Positions 35,880 to 45,044 of a DNA stretch of 64,000 bases are shown piece after piece. Position numbers and translations under genes: made by a program. Within the stretch, counting starts at the first letter, position 1, and the number at the start of each line of letters is the position of its first letter. The notes beneath the pieces were generated by a model, which worked only from the letters and a program-made list of their open reading frames with translations, searched no databases and was not told where the DNA came from. The stretch comes from FEN-1297 sp963834015 (GTDB lineage: Bacteria > Bacteroidota > Ignavibacteria > Ignavibacteriales > Ignavibacteriaceae): contig CAWIAG010000004.1 of assembly GCA_963834015.1 (NCBI GenBank), forward strand, positions 1,674,001-1,738,000. The letters run 5' to 3'.

Positions 35880-37376
35880 ATGAATTATATGGGCGTAGAT
35901 ATCGGCTCCAGCGGATGCAAGGCATTAGCTGTTGATGAAAACGGCAGACAGCTTGCAAAAGCATTTCGTGAATATGAATTAAAATTCACTGCCGACGGCG
36001 GAGCGATATTAGATCCGGATGAAGTAATCGGGAAATGTTTTGAAGTAATTAAAGAATGTGCCGGCCGGACAATTCCAGGCTCGATAAAGGGAATCGGAAT
36101 TTCCAGCCAGGGAGAAGCATTTACGGCGGTGGGTGATAATAATGAGTATCTTAGCCAGGCTATGGTATCATCGGACATCCGGCCTCAATCCTTAATGAAT
36201 GAATGGGTCCAAAAGTTCGGCGCTGAAAAACTATACCGGATAACAGGGCATACAGCGCATCCTATGTTTACATTGTTCAAACTTTTATGGTTTAAAGAGA
36301 ATGAAAAAGAATTGTGGAAAAAATCAAGGTACTTTTTTTGTTTTGAAGATTTACTGCAATTCCGCCTTGGGTTAAAACCATCCTTAAGCTGGTCAATGGC
36401 CGGCCGCACGATGATGTTTGATGTAACAAAACATGAATGGAATCAGGATATCCTGCACGAAATAGGAATTCTGCCTGAAAATCTTGCAGAGCCCCTGCCG
36501 CCCGGAAGTTTAGCCGGAATAATCAGCCCTGATATTGCTCGTCAACTTCATCTTTCTAATGATGCTTTTGTTGTAACAGGCGGGCATGATCAAACATGCT
36601 GCGCCCTGGGAGCCGGTGTTGTAGAAGAGGGTATTGCCATGCTTTCAACAGGTACGGTTGAATGTATCTGCCCGGCATTTAAGAACCCTATTTTCTCCAA
36701 AGCACTTATGGACAGCAATCTTTGTACTTATGATTATTCGATTGAAGGCCTGTACACAACGGTTGCATTTAGTTTAACCGGCGGAAATATATTAAAATGG
36801 TTTAAAGATCAATTCGGAAACCTGGAAATTGAAAATGAAAAACTTACCGGGCAGAATGCATATGACCTTATCCTTAACAGCCTTGATTCTAAGCCGGGTA
36901 ATTTATTAGCTCTCCCGTACTTTACACCTTCCGGCACACCGTTTTTTGATACCAAAACCAAAGGTGCAATTATCGGGCTGCAACTGTCAACCAAACGGGC
37001 TGATATATTAAAAGCGCTTTTAGAAGGAGTTTCATTTGAAATGCGGCTGAATCTTGATATCCTTGAAAATGCCGGATACATAATTAATGAATTACGGTTA
37101 GTGGGAGGGGGCGCCAAATCAAATAAATGGGCTCAGTTAAAAGCAAATGTTATGAACAAGAAAATAACCAGCCCGGATGTTAAAGAGGCCGGTTGTTTAG
37201 GCGGTGCAATGCTTGCCTGTTCTGCCGATACGGGTAAATCAATCCGGGATTTGGTTGCCGGGTGGATTAAGCAGCCGGCAGTTGTGTACCCGCAAAAAGA
37301 ATATGAAAATTGGTATAACGAACGTTTTGAAGTTTATAAAAAACTTTATAAAAATGTTAAAGAAATTTCGATTTAA
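35880..37376 (+). CDS. FGGY-family carbohydrate kinase
   Basis: A 498-residue sugar kinase with two actin-like domains. The opening MGVDIGSSGCKALAVDENG is the first phosphate loop. GIGISSQGEAFTAVG and SSDIRPQS are substrate-side segments. FVVTGGHDQTCCALGAGVVEEGIAMLSTGTVE is the second nucleotide loop, with the catalytic aspartate in GGHDQ. The adenosine motif is ELRLVGGGAKSNKWAQLKANVM. Members phosphorylate ketoses such as xylulose, fuculose and rhamnulose, mostly at the terminal hydroxyl. Together with the isomerase and class II aldolase it forms an isomerase-kinase-aldolase set like that for 6-deoxyhexoses. Confidence 0.85.
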   Translation: MNYMGVDIGSSGCKALAVDENGRQLAKAFREYELKFTADGGAILDPDEVIGKCFEVIKECAGRTIPGSIKGIGISSQGEAFTAVGDNNEYLSQAMVSSDIRPQSLMNEWVQKFGAEKLYRITGHTAHPMFTLFKLLWFKENEKELWKKSRYFFCFEDLLQFRLGLKPSLSWSMAGRTMMFDVTKHEWNQDILHEIGILPENLAEPLPPGSLAGIISPDIARQLHLSNDAFVVTGGHDQTCCALGAGVVEEGIAMLSTGTVECICPAFKNPIFSKALMDSNLCTYDYSIEGLYTTVAFSLTGGNILKWFKDQFGNLEIENEKLTGQNAYDLILNSLDSKPGNLLALPYFTPSGTPFFDTKTKGAIIGLQLSTKRADILKALLEGVSFEMRLNLDILENAGYIINELRLVGGGAKSNKWAQLKANVMNKKITSPDVKEAGCLGGAMLACSADTGKSIRDLVAGWIKQPAVVYPQKEYENWYNERFEVYKKLYKNVKEISI

Positions 37377-37427
37377 ATAATGAATCAAATAATTATAAAT
37401 TAACAGCTTAAGGCCGGAACAGATAAT

Positions 37428-38468
37428 ATGAGCATAGATATAAATTCGGATAACTCACTGTATTACACAATAGATGATTTTGAAAAAACGGATAAAATTG
37501 ATATGCACTTGCATATTAATTCTATGAACCCGGCTTTAATTAACAGGGCAGAAAAAGATAATTTTAAACTTCTTACGATAAATGCCGATTATTCGGATTT
37601 TCCTCCTATAAATGAACAACTAAAGACGGCCGCTTCTTTAGTGAAGCTTTTCCCCGGAAGGCTTGCGTACGCATCTACTTTTTCTATGAATGGCTGGGAT
37701 GATCCGGGCTGGCTGGAAAAAACTATTGAACATATTGACAGCACAATCTCCGAAGGAGCCTGTGCCGTTAAAGTTTGGAAAAATATCGGCATGCAGTTCA
37801 GGGACAAGAACAACAAAATAATTATGATTGACGATCCCAAATTTGATCCGATATTTTCACATTTAAGACAGAAAAATATTCCGTTGATCGGGCACCAGGG
37901 TGAACCCCGTGATTGCTGGATGCCTTTAGATAAAATAATGGTTAAATACATAAAAGATTATTTCCGGGATCATCCTCAGTATCATATGTATTTACAGCCG
38001 GAAATGCCTTCGTATGAAGACCAGATAACGGCAAGAGATAACATGCTTGAAAAAAATAAAAACATCCTGTTTGTTGGTGCGCATCTTGCAAGCATTGAAT
38101 GGAGCGTTATTGAACTGGCAAAATTTTTAGACAGGTTTCCAAATGCCGTAGTTGATCTGGCGGCCAGGGCGGGGGACTTGCAGTATCAGACTATTAATGA
38201 CAGAGAATTAGTCAGGAGTTTTTTTATCAGGTACCAGGACCGTTTATTATATGCAACCGATATTATGCAGGGGCCGGATATAGACTCCGCTAAATTTGAA
38301 GATGAAGTTCACAGCCAATGGATAAGTGATTGGAAATATCTTTGTACAGATTCAACAATTACCACGGCAGATTTAGACGAACCCATAACAGGCTTAAAGT
38401 TACCGCGCGTAGTAATTGACAAAATTTACAATACAAATGCAAAAAAAGTTTTCCCTAACGCCTGGTGA
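37428..38468 (+). CDS. amidohydrolase-family metal enzyme
   Basis: A 346-residue protein of the amidohydrolase superfamily (PF04909-like). The metal ligands are visible: DMHLHINS near residue 26 (HxH), IPLIGHQGEP in the middle, LFVGAHLAS further on, and YATDIMQGP with the final aspartate. In sugar clusters such proteins often act as lactonases or decarboxylases, but neither is proved here. It lies 51 bases after the kinase gene and 41 bases before the polyol-dehydrogenase gene, clearly in the same transcript. A cytoplasmic location is expected, as there is no signal peptide. Confidence 0.72.
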   Translation: MSIDINSDNSLYYTIDDFEKTDKIDMHLHINSMNPALINRAEKDNFKLLTINADYSDFPPINEQLKTAASLVKLFPGRLAYASTFSMNGWDDPGWLEKTIEHIDSTISEGACAVKVWKNIGMQFRDKNNKIIMIDDPKFDPIFSHLRQKNIPLIGHQGEPRDCWMPLDKIMVKYIKDYFRDHPQYHMYLQPEMPSYEDQITARDNMLEKNKNILFVGAHLASIEWSVIELAKFLDRFPNAVVDLAARAGDLQYQTINDRELVRSFFIRYQDRLLYATDIMQGPDIDSAKFEDEVHSQWISDWKYLCTDSTITTADLDEPITGLKLPRVVIDKIYNTNAKKVFPNAW

Positions 38469-38509
38469 AAAATAATAGATGAATTTTTAATTAAATAAAA
38501 GAATGTTTA

Positions 38510-39796
38510 ATGGAACAATCTGCAGGAAAAAAAACATTTTTAGGAATCGGTCTTGGTGCTGTACAGTCCGGGCTAATGCTTTATGAAGCTTTTAAATCCG
38601 GTAATTTTGAAAGATATGTAATTCTTGAAGTAAACCCGGAGATAGTTAGTTGTGTAAAACAATGGAATAATAAAATTGTAGTAAATACAGCAACTAAAAC
38701 AGGAATTTTTAAAACAATTATACCCGGGATTGAGATTTATAATCCAAACGATCCGGACCACAGCCTGGCGGTATCTGCGGCAATCTCCGGAGCTGATGAA
38801 ATGGCTACCGCGCTGCCCAGTGTTGAGTTTTATGATGCAGGCAAAAATTCTATTGCAAGACTGCTTGCAGAAAATCTTAACCCGGATAAACCTCAGATAA
38901 TATATACAGCAGAAAATAATAATTATGCTGCGGAAATTCTTATTGAAAAAATAAAAAAATATACCGGCGAAAATAAACTTGCAAATTTCCAGGCGATAAA
39001 TACCGTAATCGGAAAAATGGGGGGAGTAATCTTTGATAAGAAAACAGTTGCGGAACTGGGATTGGATTGGATGACGCCGTTCAGCAAAGCTGCCGTATTA
39101 GTTGAAGAATTTAACAGCATTATTATATCAAAGGTTCAAATCCCCGGTTACAGCCGGGGCATTAAAGTTTTCCTGGAAAAGGAAGATTTATTGCCCTATG
39201 AAGAAGCAAAATTATTCGGGCATAATGCCGTTCATTCAATGCTGGGCTTTTTTGCTGCTATGCGCGGTTATACTTTTATGAGTGAAATCAGGGATGATCC
39301 GCAGCTATACAGGGATGGAGCAGATGCTTTTGATAATGAGAGCGGTGCTTTTTTATTGAAAAAGTACGCAGGACTTGATGATTCGCTTTTCACAAGAGAA
39401 GGATTTAAATTTTACGGAGATGATTTACTTGAACGGATGACTAACCCTTATCTGCGGGATGAAGTTCAGCGGATATGCAGGGACCCCATCAGAAAACTGG
39501 GATATGACGACAGGTTTTTGGGTACAATTAAAGAGGCAATAAATCAGGATGTCCATCCCGGGATTATTGCAAAAGGTGTTTTGGCCGGAATATGCTATTT
39601 AATAAATAATAAACTGGAAACCGGCTGTACATACCCGGATTCTATAGAGCAGTTAAGTAAAAATAATGTTAGGGAAATATTAACGGCAGTGTGGAAAGAT
39701 AAAATAAATGATAACCGCCAGGAACAATGCTTAAACCTTATTTGTTCGGAGCTGGATGAATTTTTAGATGAATTTATAACAATAAAGAAAAAATAG
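38510..39796 (+). CDS. mannitol-1-phosphate dehydrogenase-like polyol oxidoreductase
   Basis: A 428-residue protein with an N-terminal nucleotide-binding fold (FLGIGLGAVQSGLMLYEAF) and a C-terminal helical domain. The latter carries KVFLEKEDLLPYEEAKLFGHNAVHSMLGFFAAMRGY, corresponding to the catalytic segment of the mannitol dehydrogenase superfamily (MtlD, UxuB). These enzymes oxidise a secondary alcohol of a hexitol, hexitol phosphate or sugar acid with NAD. The first glycine loop is GIGLGAVQSG instead of GxGxxG, so the protein is divergent. The neighbouring sorbose-1-phosphate-reductase-like gene suggests that a hexitol phosphate is the shared intermediate. Confidence 0.65.
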   Translation: MEQSAGKKTFLGIGLGAVQSGLMLYEAFKSGNFERYVILEVNPEIVSCVKQWNNKIVVNTATKTGIFKTIIPGIEIYNPNDPDHSLAVSAAISGADEMATALPSVEFYDAGKNSIARLLAENLNPDKPQIIYTAENNNYAAEILIEKIKKYTGENKLANFQAINTVIGKMGGVIFDKKTVAELGLDWMTPFSKAAVLVEEFNSIIISKVQIPGYSRGIKVFLEKEDLLPYEEAKLFGHNAVHSMLGFFAAMRGYTFMSEIRDDPQLYRDGADAFDNESGAFLLKKYAGLDDSLFTREGFKFYGDDLLERMTNPYLRDEVQRICRDPIRKLGYDDRFLGTIKEAINQDVHPGIIAKGVLAGICYLINNKLETGCTYPDSIEQLSKNNVREILTAVWKDKINDNRQEQCLNLICSELDEFLDEFITIKKK

Positions 39797-39804
39797 AGAG
39801 AATT

Positions 39805-41187
39805 ATGGTAACGCCAATATTATTGCCTAAGCAGGGCAATTCAGTAGAAACTTGTAATATAGTAGAATGGAAAAAAAAGAAAGGGGAAGAAGTAATAAAG
39901 GGGGAAGTTTTATGTGATATTGAAACCGATAAAGCTGTGTTTGAAATCGAATCACCGGGAAACGGAATCCTTCTTGAAATATTTTTTAATGGAGGCGATG
40001 AAGTTCCAGTGTTGACCAATATTGCTGTTATAGGCAGCAAAGGCGAAGATTATAAAGAATTTATTCCGGGGGAAAGCCGTACAAAAGCTGACGGGATTGA
40101 AGAAAAAATCAGTCCGGAAAGCAAACAGGGCGCCGGAATAGCTGAAACAAAAAATGCAAACCCGGCTGATTCGGTAAAGTTAAATGAAAATAGTTTATCG
40201 GGGGAAAGAGGAATTTCTCCCCGGGCCAAAAATTTAGCCGGTAAATTGGGCATCTCTAAAGACGGCATTCAGGGAACCGGCCCCGGCGGAAGAATAATTG
40301 AACGTGATATTCTTGAGATAAATAAAAGTATTGAACCTTTATCACGCGCTGCTAAAGACTTACAGATTGATAATGAACAGCGTTTTCAAACCGGGAGCGG
40401 GATCGGCGGAATGATTACTACCGGAGATATAAATAATGCCGGTAAAGCTAAGGAAAATTCCATCGATATAGAAAACGTTAAAGTTGTGCCGTTAAAAGGT
40501 ATTAGAAAATTAATTGCAGAACGTATGCTGGAATCCTTAAAAAACTCCGCGCAGTTAACGTTAAACAGCAGTGCAGACGCTGCAAGTTTATTGTCTTTGA
40601 GAAAAAGATTTAAGTCTGAAGGAAACACAGCTAATAAGAATTTAGATTCAATTACTATAAATGATTTAATCCAGTACGCGGTTATAAAGGTTTTGCCGGA
40701 TCACCCGGATTTGAACAGCCTTTTTAGAGAAAACCAAATTGAATATTATAAAAAAATTCATCTGGGTTTTGCAGTTGATACTCCGCGCGGGCTTATGGTT
40801 CCGGTAATACGGAATGCACAGGACTTAAGCCTTCTCCAGCTTAGTCTGGAAGCTAAACGTCTGGCATCAGAGTGTACTTCGGGAAAAATAAATCCCGATG
40901 AGTTAAATGGAGGCACATTCACAATAACAAATTTGGGAAATTTGGGAATAGAATCATTCACACCCGTATTAAATTTACCTCAAACCGCTATCCTGGGAAT
41001 TAATACTATAACTTTAAAGCCGGTCGATAACGGCAAGAGTATAAAATTTGTTCCTCATATATCTTTTTCACTTACAATAGACCACCGGGTAATTGACGGG
41101 GCAGTTGGAGCAAGGTTTTTACAAAGCCTTGCAGCAGCAATAGCAAAAATAGATTTAACAATTATTAATGAAAGTATCGGGAAATAA
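39805..41187 (+). CDS. 2-oxoacid dehydrogenase E2 (lipoyl acyltransferase) with two binding-domain repeats
   Basis: A 460-residue core subunit. The lipoyl domain (1-75) has the modified lysine in CDIETDKAVFEIES (K43). A peripheral-subunit-binding domain follows (about 134-170: SPRAKNLAGKLGI...GTGPGGRIIERDIL). A second similar segment comes next (about 177-210: LSRAAKDLQI...GSGIGGMITTGDI). The catalytic domain begins with VVPLKGIRKLIAERM and ends with LTIDHRVIDGAVGARFL, which holds the HxxxDG active site. It transfers an acyl group from E1 to CoA. It is 8 bases after the polyol dehydrogenase gene and 2 bases before E3. Confidence 0.85.
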   Translation: MVTPILLPKQGNSVETCNIVEWKKKKGEEVIKGEVLCDIETDKAVFEIESPGNGILLEIFFNGGDEVPVLTNIAVIGSKGEDYKEFIPGESRTKADGIEEKISPESKQGAGIAETKNANPADSVKLNENSLSGERGISPRAKNLAGKLGISKDGIQGTGPGGRIIERDILEINKSIEPLSRAAKDLQIDNEQRFQTGSGIGGMITTGDINNAGKAKENSIDIENVKVVPLKGIRKLIAERMLESLKNSAQLTLNSSADAASLLSLRKRFKSEGNTANKNLDSITINDLIQYAVIKVLPDHPDLNSLFRENQIEYYKKIHLGFAVDTPRGLMVPVIRNAQDLSLLQLSLEAKRLASECTSGKINPDELNGGTFTITNLGNLGIESFTPVLNLPQTAILGINTITLKPVDNGKSIKFVPHISFSLTIDHRVIDGAVGARFLQSLAAAIAKIDLTIINESIGK

Positions 41188-41189
41188 AA

Positions 41190-42537
41190 TTGGAAAATAA
41201 TTATGATTTAATTGTTATAGGTGCTGGCCCGGGCGGCTACCTGGCCGCAGAAAGAGCCGGGGCACGGGGTAAAAAAACCTTGCTTATCGAAAAAGAAAAA
41301 AGCCTTGGTGGCGTATGCCTGAACCGGGGCTGTATTCCGACCAAAGCGCTTTTAAACTCCGCTAAGATTTTTTATACGGCGCAGAACAGCCAGCAACTGG
41401 GAATTGCCGTAACGGGAATAGAATATGATTTAAAAGAAAGCCATGGATTGGAAGTCCAAAACCGTTTCGGTTTTAACAAAAGGCGTTGAACTGCAGATGA
41501 AACGGCATAAAGTAGAAGTTATTACAGCCGCAGCAAAATTTGAAAGCAGAAATATTATTTCGGCGGGCTCTAAAAATTACGGGGCGGAAAATATTATAAT
41601 CGCCGCGGGTTCATCCCCCTTAAAACTTTTAATCCCGGGCGCAGATAAACCAAACGTGCTTACAAGCGATGAAATATTAGAGATAAAAAAATTGCCCAAA
41701 GATATAACAATTATCGGCGGGGGCGTAATCGGAATTGAGTTTGCATCTTACTTCAGCCTGCTTGGAGTTCACGTAAGGGTAATTGAATTCCTGCCTGAAA
41801 TATTATCAAACTTCGACGCTGATATTGCAGCCCTGATTCGTTCATCATTAAAGAATTGCGAATTTATAACAGGAGCAAAAGTTGTATCCATCGATGATAA
41901 TAAAATTAATTTTATTAAAAACGGCAAAGAAGAAAGCTGTCCTGCAGAACTGATTTTATTATCGGTAGGCAGAAAGCCTAATGTTGAAAATTTGGGTCTT
42001 GAAAATATAAATATTGATTTTGATAAGAAGGGTATAAAAGTAAATGAAAGAATGCAGACTAACGTTCCAAACATTTATGCCGTGGGAGATGTAACGGGAA
42101 AATCTTTGCTTGCACATTCTGCTTACAGGATGGGTGAAGTTGCAGTAAATAATATATTTATGCAGAAAGATAAGATGAGATATAATGCAATTCCGTGGGT
42201 GGTTTACAGCTACCCTGAACTGTCTGGAGTTGGATTAACCGAAGATCAGGCTAAAAAAGAAGGGCGGAATGTTAAAGTCAGCTCTTTGCAAATGCGAGCA
42301 AACGGAAGATTTATAGCTGAACACGGAAACGAAAAAGGAATATGTAAAGTTATTGTAGATGCCGGTACAAATGTACTGCTTGGAGTAACTCTTCTGGGAG
42401 GTGCAAATTCGGAAATTATATACGGCGTAGCAGCAATGATTGAAGCTGAATTTAGAGTTAAAGATATCAAGGATATAATATTCCCTCATCCTACTGTTTC
42501 TGAAATAATTAAAGATACGTTATGGGAATTAAATTAA
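41190..42537 (+). CDS. lpd: dihydrolipoamide dehydrogenase (E3), one frameshift
   Basis: The first 80 codons, starting at TTG, give YDLIVIGAGPGGYLAAERAG and GGVCLNRGCIPTKALL with the redox cysteine pair. The frame then breaks in the run AAAA at 41432-41435; removing one A gives YDLKKAMDWKSKTV, exactly the expected continuation. The rest contains IIGGGVIGIEFASYFSLLG (NAD site), ANVPNIYAVGDVTG-like TNVPNIYAVGDVTGKSLLAH, and the C-terminal HPTVSEIIKD with the catalytic histidine. Restored length is about 448 residues, normal for E3. It reoxidises the lipoyl arm of the neighbouring E2 with NAD. As written, the gene encodes no functional protein unless the base is an assembly error. Confidence 0.85.
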
Positions 42538-42563
42538 AAATCTTAAAAAAATAGGAGTCTATT

Positions 42564-45026
42564 GTGCCACGAACTATTGTTATTAATCCCGCAGAAGTTA
42601 GAAAAGAAGGGATACTAAAATCAAAAGATATAATCTTAAACAAATATAAATCTGATTTCAAACTTGAATCTGAAAAGTACGGAACTGAAACGTTAAAACA
42701 GGTTTTAACAGATATGCTTTTAATTCGTCAATTTGAATCAAGTCTTAATGATATTAAAATTGAAGGATCTTATAAAGGCATAAAATATAATCACAGGGGG
42801 CCTGCGCATTTATCTATGGGACAGGAAGCTGCTGCCGTTGGACAGTCGTTAAATTTAACTAAAAATGATTTTGTATTTGGTTCACATAGAAGCCATGGTG
42901 AAATATTAGGTAAGTGTTTATCCGTAGTTCATAAGTTAAGCGATAGTGAACTTGAGCAGACCATGAAGTCGTATATGAACGGCCGGATACTGAAGGTACT
43001 GGAGCATTCTCAAAACAAAAGCGTTAATGAATTAGCAATCCAATTCGTTTTATATGGAACTATGTCTGAAATATTTGCTAAAGAAACCGGATTTAATATG
43101 GGCATGGGAAGTTCCATGCACGCTTTTTTTGCTCCTTTTGGAAGTATGCCTAATAATGCTATTGTCGGCGGATCTTCAGGTATAGCCGTAGGTGCAGCGC
43201 TTTATAAACGCATAAATCATAAACCGGGTATAGTTATATCAAATGTTGGAGACGGAGCTTCTGCAACCGGCCCTACCTGGGAAGCAATGATGCTTGCTGC
43301 TATGGATCAATACACAAAATTATGGGATAAAAATGTAGGCGGCGCACCTCCTGTAATTTTCAACTTTATGAATAATTTTTATGGAATGGGCGGACAAACG
43401 TTTGGTGAAACTATGGGGTTTGGCGTCCTTGCAAGAATAGGTGCAGGAATTAATCCGGATGCAATGCATAGTGAGCGTGTGGATGGAAGTAACCCGTTAG
43501 CCGTTGCAGATGCAATTGATAGAAAAAGAAAGATCCTTGAAAAGGGCAGCGGCCCGGTGCTTCTTGATACCATTACATACCGTTTCTCCGGGCACTCTCC
43601 ATCCGATGCATCCTCTTACAGGACTAAAGAAGAATTAAATATGTGGCTGAACCAGGATCCTATTAATGAGTATGGTAATTATTTAATAAGCAATAAAGTA
43701 ATCAGCAGCGATGAATTCGAATGCATGCAGAATGAGGCGGTTGAAAGTATAAAGAATATTCTTAACCTTGCTATTTCAGATGAAATTTCTCCAAGGATTT
43801 CTTTTCAATCTGAAATAATCGGGGAACTTATGTTTTCAAATAAGAAGATAGAAAAATTTGACGACAGGAAACCCGAAGTTCTGATTTCTAAAGAAGAAAA
43901 CCCAAGGGTTAAATCTTTATTAAAAAAAGAACGTTATGGAATAGATGAAAACGGCAAACCTTTTTCCAAGGCAAAAGTTTATTCGTTAAGAGACGGTTTA
44001 TTTGAAGCTATACTGCACAGGGCATATATAGATCCCACACTTGTTATTTACGGAGAAGAAAACAGGGACTGGGGAGGAGCTTTTGCAGCATACCGCGGTT
44101 TAACCGAAGCGCTTCCGTATCACCGTTTATTTAATACCCCCATTTCCGAAGCATCTATAGTAGGCTCTGCTGTTGGATATGCAATGTGCGGCGGCAGAGT
44201 GCTGGCGGAATTAATGTATTGTGATTTTCTTGGACGCGCAGGTGATGAAGTTTTTAATCAAATGTCCAAGTGGCAGGCAATGTCGGCCGGGATACTTAAA
44301 ATGCCTTTTGTATTGCGTATATCAATTGGAAGTAAATACGGAGCCCAGCATTCACAGGATTGGACTTCGATGGTTGCACATGTCCCCGGTTTAAAAGTGA
44401 TGTTCCCGGTAACGCCTTATGATGCAAAAGGAATGCTTAATCTGGCTTTAAGCGGTAGCGACCCTGTATTATTTTTTGAAAGTCAAAGACTTTACGATAT
44501 TGGTGAAATGTTTGTTAAGGACGGCGTACCCGGAGGCTATTATGAAATTGAGGAAGGCGAGCCTGCAATCAGAAGAACAGGAAAAGATTTAACAATTGTT
44601 ACAATTGGTTCAGCGCTGTACTCAGCAATGCAGGCAGCAGACATCCTTGAAAAGGAATATAAGTTAACTACTGAAATTATAGACGCCCGTTTCATAAATC
44701 CTCTTAATTATGATAAAATTATTGAATCGGTAAAAAAGACAGGTAAAGTTTTACTGGTTTCCGAGGCGGTTGAACGCGGTTCATTTTTAAATACTATTGC
44801 TGCACAATTAACGCAATTGGTGTTTGATTATTTAGATGCTCCGCCTGTAGTTCTTGGAGCAAGGAATTGGATTACGCCCGGCGCCGAACTGGAAGAAATG
44901 TTTTTCCCGCAAAAAGAATGGCTTATTGATGCTATACATGAACGTATATGCCCTTTACCGGGATATAAGACAACAACTTTGCAAACTTTAGGGGAAATGC
45001 AGAGACGTAATAGAAAAGGTATTTAA
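42564..45026 (+). CDS. fused 2-oxoacid dehydrogenase E1 alpha-beta
   Basis: An 820-residue thiamin-diphosphate enzyme starting at GTG behind AGGAG. The N-terminal half (to about 410) is an E1 alpha subunit: MLLIRQFE, HLSMGQEAAAVG, FVFGSHRSHGEILGK, MGMGSSMHAF, and the cofactor motif VGDGASATGPTWEA...FMNNFYGMGG. The C-terminal half (from about 470) is E1 beta: VIYGEENRDWGGAFAAYRGL, FNTPISEASIVGSAVGYAM, LRISIGSKYGAQHSQDWTS and DARFINPLN. The fusion resembles branched-chain or acetoin-type E1 more than AceE. Which 2-oxoacid it takes cannot be read. It completes a dedicated complex in the order E2-E3-E1 inside a sugar locus. Confidence 0.85.
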   Translation: MPRTIVINPAEVRKEGILKSKDIILNKYKSDFKLESEKYGTETLKQVLTDMLLIRQFESSLNDIKIEGSYKGIKYNHRGPAHLSMGQEAAAVGQSLNLTKNDFVFGSHRSHGEILGKCLSVVHKLSDSELEQTMKSYMNGRILKVLEHSQNKSVNELAIQFVLYGTMSEIFAKETGFNMGMGSSMHAFFAPFGSMPNNAIVGGSSGIAVGAALYKRINHKPGIVISNVGDGASATGPTWEAMMLAAMDQYTKLWDKNVGGAPPVIFNFMNNFYGMGGQTFGETMGFGVLARIGAGINPDAMHSERVDGSNPLAVADAIDRKRKILEKGSGPVLLDTITYRFSGHSPSDASSYRTKEELNMWLNQDPINEYGNYLISNKVISSDEFECMQNEAVESIKNILNLAISDEISPRISFQSEIIGELMFSNKKIEKFDDRKPEVLISKEENPRVKSLLKKERYGIDENGKPFSKAKVYSLRDGLFEAILHRAYIDPTLVIYGEENRDWGGAFAAYRGLTEALPYHRLFNTPISEASIVGSAVGYAMCGGRVLAELMYCDFLGRAGDEVFNQMSKWQAMSAGILKMPFVLRISIGSKYGAQHSQDWTSMVAHVPGLKVMFPVTPYDAKGMLNLALSGSDPVLFFESQRLYDIGEMFVKDGVPGGYYEIEEGEPAIRRTGKDLTIVTIGSALYSAMQAADILEKEYKLTTEIIDARFINPLNYDKIIESVKKTGKVLLVSEAVERGSFLNTIAAQLTQLVFDYLDAPPVVLGARNWITPGAELEEMFFPQKEWLIDAIHERICPLPGYKTTTLQTLGEMQRRNRKGI

Positions 45027-45044
45027 TAATAAAGAGTAAAAATT

